This document shows, piece after piece, positions 16,801 through 21,153 of a DNA stretch of 21,153 nt. The DNA is from Proteobacteria bacterium UBA4656. Lineage in GTDB: Bacteria; Pseudomonadota; Gammaproteobacteria; Xanthomonadales; Ahniellaceae. Where the stretch lies: positions 1-21,153 of the forward strand of contig DHLY01000060.1 of assembly GCA_002405525.1 (NCBI GenBank), written 5' to 3'. The notes below the pieces were generated by a model that was given only the letters and a program-made list of their open reading frames with translations, was not told the DNA's origin and made no database searches. Numbering within the stretch: the stretch's first letter is position 1; each line of letters opens with the position of its first letter. The position numbers and the translations under genes were made by a program.

Positions 16801-16991
16801 GCCTGCTCGATTTCGAGCCGTCGCAGGGCGGCCGCGTCGAGCGTGCCGCCGACGGCATCGAGCGTATCCCCCGGGACGAGGTCGACGCCACGCGCGGCGA
16901 CCCGCGGCGGCACATCGAGAACGATCTGCCGCGCCAGCGCCGGCGGCGCCAGCGCGAGCAGGACGATCGCGGCGAGCGCCGGCGCGCGCAC
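13881..16991 (-). CDS. Exported TPR-CHAT protein, putative periplasmic cysteine protease (1036 aa)
   Basis: A GTG start gives a signal peptide (residues 1 to about 21, core A-A-I-V-L-L-A-L-A, cleavage after A-L-A), so the protein should act outside the cytoplasm. Residues ~110-600 are Ala/Leu-rich helical repeats of TPR type. The C-terminal ~300 residues are a CHAT (caspase HetF associated with TPRs) domain. The catalytic dyad is present: H862 in L-H-F-A-V-H-G and C910 in V-L-S-S-C-E-S-A-L-G-G, followed by a G-x-x-x-V-L-G-T-L-W-like strand. CHAT domains are caspase-like proteases. The gene starts 4 bp after the anti-sigma gene and is third in a sigma/anti-sigma/CHAT unit, so the anti-sigma periplasmic segment is a plausible substrate; this is inference. 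Two 16-17 nt GC dinucleotide runs lie inside the gene. Confidence 0.88.
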   Translation of the reverse strand: MRAPALAAIVLLALAPPALARQIVLDVPPRVAARGVDLVPGDTLDAVGGTLDAAALRRLEIEQARRGPVALRRIRADAPAPLELPPGSWDLETLPPSEPALLTALLAPRAARDWPRALAALDAWVAAQRDPAARAEGSLLRARWLALAGDWAAADAALEAAIALTPAAAADFIESHLRTLDRRSDRRAGLALADRLLALRDGGSDAPRAHALLLRARARSLLRDNPGAAADADAALALAGDGLDAAQARLLRGFAALRGGDRARARAEYDAAQSRIEALAPGSIEHGAILAQQATLAGIEGAADTLLRFDAALALLRPTAGDSPLLGSAAMNAHLMAMQRRRFAAAETYARESLDAFERAAPGTLFAQQARTALADVLLRRAQFDEAEALFRTALSEAEAIDPQGYEALSTRLQLAQALLRQGRHAEALPLFDAVVAATTAAAPDSPLRGTSLDADALGFRLQALIGLGRFADARADGERALARYAELNRAETIRTETLLGIGEAAWREGRLDAARATVEDAMARQAAAGAGAIQSAQARFLRARIRRDDGDTDGALEDYGAAIDGLERHREVVGGDDDIRARWAAQYQDFYKEPLLLLARRGDAGGAAALEGRYRAQLLRRLLPAPQAVPVAWSADGAAGPGTALEPDQALVSFVATDEALVALAWRRGDSPPRMAVLPLTAADLGARVDRLRLLAARGDPPPASAAAFDAQSHDLYRLLFDALLPAIADAPRWTLVADGTLRRLPFAALAIDDAQPPRRLVEARVLATAASPAVFARAAPAAAADGWVVGFADVDPMLAPARDPTRHPDLATPLPGARREVDGLVALHGPRALRFVGAQATEAAARRHAPTATILHFAVHGVLDADDPTRSFLALARGSGAADDDGALSAAEIATLRLPGSLVVLSSCESALGGDVGGEGLLGMSRALSAAGAGAVLGTLWRVPDAPTARLLLDFHARLHAGAAADVALAGAQREWLARARAAGPLEALRRALGTADALPPAAGAPFHWAGLALEHAAAAPARPARLAARPAGL
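16192..16208. repeat. Alternating GC run (17 nt) in the TPR-CHAT gene
   Basis: This is an uninterrupted (GC)8G tract inside the TPR-coding part, read as alternating Arg-Ala codons. Such tracts can form Z-DNA or slip during replication, and a 2-nt change would shift the frame. Confidence 0.8.
16335..16350. repeat. Second alternating GC run (16 nt) in the TPR-CHAT gene
   Basis: This is a (GC)8 tract about 130 nt from the first, also in Arg-Ala codons. Flanking bases extend it into a longer palindrome (GCT...AGC). It has the same slippage potential as the first. Confidence 0.8.
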
Positions 16992-16995
16992 GGTG

Positions 16996-17634
16996 TCAAT
17001 CGATGCGGAAGCGCCAAGGGCCGGCGATCACCGCCCCGTCCGGCGCGCGCACCTGCCACAGCCAGTCGCCCGTGCCGAGCCGGGCGCGGTCGGCGTCCGG
17101 CAGTGCGGCCGCGCAGTCGGCGACCGAGCCTCGCCACGCCACCTCGCCGGTGGCGTCGAGCACTTCGACCGTGCCCGGAGCCGCGGCCGCGCAGGCCCAC
17201 ACCAGCCGCGCCGGCGCGGCGTCGAGGCGGGCGCCGTCGGCCGGATCGAGCGCCGCGACCGCGGCCCCGCGCAGCGCGTCGGGCGTCGGCGCACGCAGCA
17301 GCAGCGCGCCGGCGCCGACCGCGACCAGCACGCTGGCGGCCAGCGCGAAGACCGCGGGTGGGCGGCGCGGCCGCGCGAGCGGCAGCAGCGTGGGTGGCGC
17401 GACGGCATCGCGCGCGAGGTCGCGGGCGAAAGCTTCGGCGTCGATTGCAGCGCGCAGCGCATCGGCGCAGGTTGCGCAGGCTGCCACGCGCTCCAGTACG
17501 GCGTCGCGGTGCGCGGCGTCCAGCATGCCGGCGGCCAGCGCGGCCAGGGTGTCGGCGTCGGTGCAATCGCGTCCGCCGGCCGGGCAGGCCGGCTGCGCGG
17601 CGCGCAGCAGCGCGGTCAGGGCGGGGTCAGTCAT
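16996..17634 (-). CDS. Single-pass membrane anti-sigma factor, zinc-finger-like (212 aa)
   Basis: The N-terminal cytoplasmic part has the layout of a zf-HC2-type anti-sigma domain: C24 followed by a T-L-A-A-L-A-A-G-x-L helix, then C53-A-T-C56. The usual His four residues before the first Cys of that pair is an Arg (R49). H42 is nearby, so zinc binding may be altered. One membrane helix lies at about residues 95-113. About 100 residues of periplasmic domain follow, ending in a beta-rich module (W-L-W-Q-V-R-A-P-D-G, W-R-F-R). The ATG overlaps the end of the sigma gene by 8 nt and the stop lies 4 nt before the TPR-CHAT start, a tight operon. It likely holds the sigma factor at the membrane until a signal or proteolysis releases it. 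Confidence 0.83.
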   Translation of the reverse strand: MTDPALTALLRAAQPACPAGGRDCTDADTLAALAAGMLDAAHRDAVLERVAACATCADALRAAIDAEAFARDLARDAVAPPTLLPLARPRRPPAVFALAASVLVAVGAGALLLRAPTPDALRGAAVAALDPADGARLDAAPARLVWACAAAAPGTVEVLDATGEVAWRGSVADCAAALPDADRARLGTGDWLWQVRAPDGAVIAGPWRFRID

Positions 17635-18163
17635 CGGCCGTCTCCGTGGGGCGCGCGCCGCCGAGCAGCGCCTTGAGGTCGTCCACGCCGCGGTAGGCGA
17701 GGTTGCGCACGGTGGCCTCGCTGGTGTCGAGCAGGTGCGCGATCTCCGGCGTGGAAAAGCCCTGCAGCAGCAGGGCGGCCGGTCGACGCCGGCGCACCGG
17801 GATGCACGCCAGCGCGTCGCGCAGCGCGGCGGCGCGCTGCGCCTGCGCGAGCGCTTCGTCGGGTGCGCGGATGTCCTCCGTCGTGGCTGCCATCAGGGGC
17901 TCCTCCACCGTGTCCTCGGGTCGTGCCGCCCGCCGGCGCAGCGCATCGACCACCACCGAGGTCACCACGCGCTGGATGTAGGACGCGAGTGCGTCGAGGT
18001 TCTTCTCGCGCTCCAGCGCCTTCCAAAGGCGGATGCGCGCCTCCTGCACGAGGTCGTCGAGGTCGATGCCCGGCCGGCCGCCGAGGTGGCGCGCGAACAG
18101 CGCCCGCAGGCGGGGCTCGTGGGTGCGCAGCAGCGTTTCGATGCGGGAATCGCCCGGTGCCAT
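17627..18163 (-). CDS. ECF-like sigma-70 family sigma factor (178 aa)
   Basis: Sigma region 2 is seen at residues ~8-80: I-D-L-D-D-L-V-Q-E-A-R-I-R-L-W-K-A-L, then Y-I-Q-R-V-V-T-S-V-V-V-D-A-L-R-R-R. Region 4 is at ~118-170, with the helix-turn-helix G-F-S-T-P-E-I-A-H-L-L-D-T-S-E-A-T-V-R-N-L-A-Y-R-G split across two helices. Regions 1 and 3 are absent, as in ECF (group 4) sigma factors, and the length is typical. An in-frame ATG at 18247 would add 28 Arg-rich residues and leave only 36 bp to the divergent hydrolase start, so ATG 18163 was preferred. Neither has an ideal RBS; GGAGG lies 11 nt before 18247. It heads the operon with the anti-sigma and TPR-CHAT genes, and such sigma factors often activate their own promoter. 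Confidence 0.88.
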   Translation of the reverse strand: MAPGDSRIETLLRTHEPRLRALFARHLGGRPGIDLDDLVQEARIRLWKALEREKNLDALASYIQRVVTSVVVDALRRRAARPEDTVEEPLMAATTEDIRAPDEALAQAQRAAALRDALACIPVRRRRPAALLLQGFSTPEIAHLLDTSEATVRNLAYRGVDDLKALLGGARPTETADD

Positions 18164-18283
18164 CGGTGCAGTTTGCCGGGGGCGCCGCGCGCGGGCCAGT
18201 CGGGTCGTGCCCCGACGGTGAGAAACCGCCGACGACGCTGCGTCCATGCTGGCATCGTCCTCCTCGACCGGAAGCCATCGCGC
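18164..18283. promoter_or_regulatory. Divergent promoter region, sigma operon versus hydrolase (inferred)
   Basis: This 120-bp gap separates the start of the minus-strand sigma/anti-sigma/CHAT operon from the plus-strand hydrolase gene. It should contain at least one promoter for each. No -35/-10 pair can be assigned by eye. The plus-strand end has GGAAG 9 nt before the hydrolase ATG. Confidence 0.35.
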
Positions 18284-19309
18284 ATGCGCCGTACACCCCT
18301 TCCCGCTCGCCTCGCGCTGGGCTTCGCCGCGCTCGCCGCCGGCGCTGCCGCGGCCCAGGACGTGCTGCCCAATCTCGAGTACGCAATGGTCGACGGCCAG
18401 CGCCTGCGCCTCGACCTGTACCGGCCCGCCGCCTCGGCCCCGCCGCCGGCGGTGGTGCTGTGGGTGCATGGCGGCGGCTGGTGTGCCGGCGCACGCACGC
18501 CGCTGTCGCCGGACGTGGCCCCCTTGCAGGCGGACGGGCTGGCGATCGCATCGGTGTCGTACCGTCTGACGTCCACCACGCCCGACTGTGCCAATGCGGC
18601 TGGCGCGACGTGGCCTGCGCAGATCCACGACCTCAAGGCTGCAGTGCGCTGGTTGCGCGCGAATGCGGCCACGCTCGCGATCGACGGCTCGCGGATCGGG
18701 GTCTGGGGCCAGAGCGCCGGCGCGCACCTCGCGGCCACGCTGGCGCTCAGCGCAGGTTCGACCGAACTGGAAGGCAGCGTGGGGCCACACCCCGGCGTGG
18801 ACAGCCGGGTGGCGGCGCTGGTCGCCTACTACCCGCCCACCGATCTGCTGAACCTCGGACCGGACTTCGCGACCAGCCCGACCAACCGGCCCGACCTGGT
18901 GGCGGCGGTCGACGGTCCCGGCCAGCCGCATGCGCGACTGATCGGCTTCGGAGGTCCCGGCGAGGGCACGGGCGTGCTTCGCGCGCAGGCCGGCAATCCC
19001 GATCCGCCGTGGCCGGCACGCCTGGCCACCGCGCGCTCGGCCAGTCCGGTGACCCATGTCGATGCCGCCGATCCGCCGGTGTTCCTGCTGCATGGAACGG
19101 CCGACGTGACGGTGCCGCTCAACCAGGCGCGTCGGCTGCGCGACGCGCTGGCCGGCGCCGCCGTGCCCACCGTCTACCGCGAGGTCGCGGGGCTGGGCCA
19201 CGTGCCGCCGGGCGGCGCGTCCGCCGCCGAGGCGCGCGCGTGGATCCGCGAACGCCTGGCGCCGACGGGCGTGTTCGGCGACGGCTTCGAGCCCGGCGCG
19301 GGGCGCTGA
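18284..19309 (+). CDS. Secreted alpha/beta hydrolase (carboxylesterase type) with DGFE C-terminus (341 aa)
   Basis: The signal peptide is basic (M-R-R) with a hydrophobic Ala/Leu core and cleavage after A-A-A-A near residue 22. The mature part is an esterase of the BD-FAE/hormone-sensitive-lipase-like kind. Its oxyanion motif H-G-G-G-W starts at H62, and the nucleophile elbow G-Q-S-A-G has S144. The acid is D274 in H-G-T-A-D-V-T-V-P, and the base is H306 in G-L-G-H-V-P-P-G-G. All three triad residues are in place, so it should be active on short-chain or sugar-linked esters; the substrate is unknown. It ends V-F-G-D-G-F-E plus five residues, sharing the DGFE box with two other exported proteins here. 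It is divergent from the sigma operon, so sigma control is possible but unproven. GGAAG 9 nt upstream supports ATG 18284. Confidence 0.88.
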   Translation: MRRTPLPARLALGFAALAAGAAAAQDVLPNLEYAMVDGQRLRLDLYRPAASAPPPAVVLWVHGGGWCAGARTPLSPDVAPLQADGLAIASVSYRLTSTTPDCANAAGATWPAQIHDLKAAVRWLRANAATLAIDGSRIGVWGQSAGAHLAATLALSAGSTELEGSVGPHPGVDSRVAALVAYYPPTDLLNLGPDFATSPTNRPDLVAAVDGPGQPHARLIGFGGPGEGTGVLRAQAGNPDPPWPARLATARSASPVTHVDAADPPVFLLHGTADVTVPLNQARRLRDALAGAAVPTVYREVAGLGHVPPGGASAAEARAWIRERLAPTGVFGDGFEPGAGR

Positions 19310-19484
19310 GAGGCTGCGAAAAACCAGCCGCTCAACCGGGCCACGGATGGCCCGCGCGGGGTCAAGCGCGCCAGTGCATGATTCGCGGGAGCGAGTCCGG
19401 ATCGGTACCGGACTCGCGACTGGAAAAACCCACAGGATGTGGGTCTCTTGACAGGCGCTGAGCCGCGATCCGGGCGCCCGCCAG
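19310..19484. other. Structured intergenic region with four hairpins
   Basis: This 175-bp spacer lies between two converging genes. Inverted repeats are seen at 19312-19316/19325-19329 (5 bp), 19337-19343/19348-19354 (7 bp, CGGA loop), 19391-19400/19408-19417 (10-bp perfect stem, 7-nt loop) and 19428-19434/19438-19444 (7 bp, 3-nt loop). The last behaves as a minus-strand terminator. The density of palindromes suggests an intergenic repeat element (REP/BIME-like), but only one copy is in the window. Confidence 0.5.
19424..19444 (-). terminator. Rho-independent terminator of the gene ending at 19485
   Basis: Read on the minus strand, a 7-bp stem (ACCCACA/TGTGGGT) with a 3-nt loop is followed directly by a run of five T (A-run at 19424-19428 on the plus strand). 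It lies about 40 nt beyond the TAG stop of the minus-strand gene, where a terminator is expected. It is the only hairpin in the window with a proper T-run. Confidence 0.65.
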
Positions 19485-21153
19485 CTATTCGAAGCCGTCT
19501 GCGAACAGCGCCGGAGGCGCCGCGGCATGCGCAAGACGGGCCACGGCCGACGGCAGGCGGGCCATGAACAGGCCGCCCTGCTTGCCCAGCGGCGGGTCGG
19601 CGGCGGCCACCCGCGAGATGGCGTGGCGCGCGAAGTCGTCGGCCAGCGCGCGCAACGTCGGTTCGTCCGCCAGGTCCGAGGCCCGCGCCAGCGCGGCGGC
19701 GGTGAACGACTTGCCGGTGTCGTAAAGGCAGGCGTCGAAGCAGGGCGACGGCATCGGGCCCGGCGACCATCCGGGGGCGAGCCCGGAGATCGCGCCGCCG
19801 ATCCGCGCGCCCGACCACGCGAAGTCGAGCGTGTTCGGCCAGATGCCGGCCGCCGACCCGTTGCCCGGCGCCATCGTCGCGGTGCGCGCCAGGGTGCGGC
19901 CCCAGTCGGCCATCACCATCGAAGGCGCGAGCGCCGGCACCCCGAGCGGTGCGTCCTGCGTCGCCACCCGCAGTCGCGCGAGCTGCTCGAAGTCGTAGCC
20001 CGAGGCCATCCACACCTGCGAGGTGGTGTAGGCCCCGGGAGCGAGGATCGACAACCCGTTCCCCACCCCCGACTGCACGATGAATCCCAGCCGACGGCCC
20101 TGCGCGTCGGTGCCCTGCGCCCAGTGCAGGCTGAGCCAGCGGGCGATGTTGCCGCGCCAGTCGTCGAGGTAGCTGGCGTCGACGGTCTGGCCGAGCAAGC
20201 GGAACACCTCGTACCACTGGCTGGCCGAGCGGTCGTTGATCTGCACGTAGTCGTCCGCGCCCGGCGCGGTGGGCGCGCACATCGGCCCGGGCGGTGCGCC
20301 GGCGCGCGAAGTGCACAGGTAGGCGCGCATGGACGCCGCGCCGCGCGCGAGCGTCTCCGTCACCCAGGGGTCGCCGGTGAGAAAGTGGTACAGCACGAGG
20401 TTGTCGAAGTAGCCGTGCGAGGAATTGAAGTTCGCACGATATCCGCCGCCGCCGGCCGGCGCCTGGCCGCAGTAGAACCACGGGTCGGCGGGCGCGCACT
20501 GCATGATCTGGGTGTGCAGCATGCGCAGGGCCGCCGGCACGGCCAGGGCGTCGAACCACGCCGGGTCGCCCGCGCGCAGGGCGGACAGCACGGGCAGGAT
20601 GCCCGTGTTGTGGTAGTCCGTCCAAGACGCGCACCAGTAGGAATCGTCCCAGTCGTCGGCGGGCGTGGGGTCGTTGGCGCCGCAATCGGGCGGGCCGTCG
20701 TTGGGCGTGCCCCAGTCCGACGGCCACAGGCCGCTGGTCATCAGGCCGCGCAGGCCGAGCGCGTCGAAGCGCGAGCGGGTGCCCGACAGCATGCGCTCGG
20801 CCGCCGCGTCGAAGCCGGCGTAGGCGGCCGGCAGTGGGCCTACCGGGAATTCGGGCACCGCTTCCGATGCGGCGTACTGCGCCGGCTGCGCCCACAGCCT
20901 CAGCGGGTGCGCCAGCGGCGCCCACAGGCGTCGCGCCAGCGTGCCGGCCGTGGGCGTGGCCGGCAGCGCGGCGACCGCGAGCGTCGCGTGCACCGCCTGC
21001 CGGCTGCCGACCCAGATCCCGGGTGCGTCCACCCAGTCCAGCGCGACATCGCCGTTACCCAGCACGCGCAGCGCCTGGGGTTCGTGGTGGTCCATGCGCG
21101 CCAGTGCGACGCCGATCGCCCTTCCGCCGGCCGACAGGGCGAGCGCGCCGCCG
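19485..21153 (-). CDS. Large exported protein, possibly polysaccharide-active (3' part), DGFE C-terminus
   Basis: The frame is open to the window edge, so the N-terminus is missing; at least 555 residues are seen. An internal Met at 21095 lies in continuous protein-like sequence and is not taken as the start. The body is helical and rich in Trp, Asn and Cys, like a glycan-active helical-barrel fold. Visible blocks include T-D-Y-H-N-T-G-I-L (near 20600-20650), F-N-S-S-H-G-Y-F-D-N (near 20400-20440), D-R-S-A-S-Q-W-Y-E-V (near 20200-20245) and Y-D-T-G-K-S-F (near 19700-19730). These recall the PcRGLX/YetA group (exo-rhamnogalacturonan lyase-like), but this is only a resemblance from memory. Several Cys pairs suit a disulfide-bonded extracytoplasmic protein. 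It ends L-F-A-D-G-F-E at a TAG stop. The terminator at 19424-19444 follows. Confidence 0.72.
   Translation of the reverse strand, partial: GGALALSAGGRAIGVALARMDHHEPQALRVLGNGDVALDWVDAPGIWVGSRQAVHATLAVAALPATPTAGTLARRLWAPLAHPLRLWAQPAQYAASEAVPEFPVGPLPAAYAGFDAAAERMLSGTRSRFDALGLRGLMTSGLWPSDWGTPNDGPPDCGANDPTPADDWDDSYWCASWTDYHNTGILPVLSALRAGDPAWFDALAVPAALRMLHTQIMQCAPADPWFYCGQAPAGGGGYRANFNSSHGYFDNLVLYHFLTGDPWVTETLARGAASMRAYLCTSRAGAPPGPMCAPTAPGADDYVQINDRSASQWYEVFRLLGQTVDASYLDDWRGNIARWLSLHWAQGTDAQGRRLGFIVQSGVGNGLSILAPGAYTTSQVWMASGYDFEQLARLRVATQDAPLGVPALAPSMVMADWGRTLARTATMAPGNGSAAGIWPNTLDFAWSGARIGGAISGLAPGWSPGPMPSPCFDACLYDTGKSFTAAALARASDLADEPTLRALADDFARHAISRVAAADPPLGKQGGLFMARLPSAVARLAHAAAPPALFADGFE

Noticed and set aside
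13938..17696. 1252-residue plus-strand open frame over the TPR-CHAT and anti-sigma genes
   Set aside because: It is Arg/Gln/Gly-rich without domains; the minus strand carries a catalytic dyad, signal peptide and tight operon spacing.
13881..18163. Reading the TPR-CHAT/sigma genes as part of a type III-E CRISPR system
   Set aside because: No gRAMP/Cas7-11, Cas1, Cas2 or repeat array is present, and the CHAT protein has a signal peptide. Only the logic is comparable.
18164..18247. Longer sigma factor starting at ATG 18247
   Set aside because: It adds 28 basic residues not seen in ECF sigma factors and leaves only 36 bp for divergent promoters. A GGAGG 11 nt upstream keeps it as an alternative.
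16553..18283. Plus-strand extension upstream of the hydrolase start
   Set aside because: It is antisense to the sigma and anti-sigma genes and not protein-like. The signal peptide starts at 18284.
1..21153. tRNA, rRNA, insertion sequence or prophage genes
   Set aside because: No transposase, integrase, terminal inverted repeats with target duplications, or tRNA-like folds were recognised by eye.

Overview
The window is very G+C-rich, with strong third-position G/C bias, so most real genes cast long open shadow frames on the other strand. Genes were chosen by recognisable domains, signal peptides, lipoboxes, ribosome binding sites (RBS) and tight spacing. The gene set (envelope-associated FG-GAP protein, TPR-CHAT protein, L-threonine dehydrogenase, sterol-desaturase-like hydroxylase) and a C-terminal x-D-G-F-E ending on three exported proteins suggest a gammaproteobacterium of the Xanthomonadales/Lysobacterales. 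That placement is an inference, since there is no rRNA or other phylogenetic marker in the window.

Layout. 1-478: no gene, but a 10-nt phased repeat and five perfect hairpins. 479-1900 (-): exported protein of unknown function. 2061-4352 (+): surface lipoprotein with ASH/choice-of-anchor-D-like Ig domains. 4436-6244 (+): exported seven-bladed FG-GAP propeller with a degenerate CFI-box-like region and a DGFE ending. 6329-9965 (+): a signalling cluster made of a degenerate class III nucleotide cyclase-like protein, an RsbW-type kinase, an RsbV-type STAS antagonist and a membrane RsbU/SpoIIE-type phosphatase with a periplasmic sensor and a GAF domain. 18163-9994 (-): seven collinear, closely spaced genes: sigma factor, membrane anti-sigma factor, periplasmic TPR-CHAT protease-like protein, L-threonine 3-dehydrogenase, fatty-acid-hydroxylase family protein, a stand-alone two-helix sensor and an MFS transporter. 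18284-19309 (+): secreted alpha/beta hydrolase ending in DGFE. 19310-19484: structured spacer with a minus-strand terminator. 19485-21153 (-): 3' part of a large secreted protein, possibly polysaccharide-active, ending in DGFE and cut by the window edge.

How the genes may work together. Two envelope-signalling systems lie head to tail. In the partner-switching cluster, a periplasmic signal read by the phosphatase would control dephosphorylation of the STAS protein and so release a target from the RsbW-like kinase. The stand-alone sensor at 11244-12035 carries the same periplasmic domain and is translationally coupled to the MFS transporter. In the second system, a sigma factor, a one-helix anti-sigma factor and an exported TPR-CHAT protein are translated as one unit. 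This suggests a sigma switch worked by a protease in the periplasm and is the most notable candidate system here.
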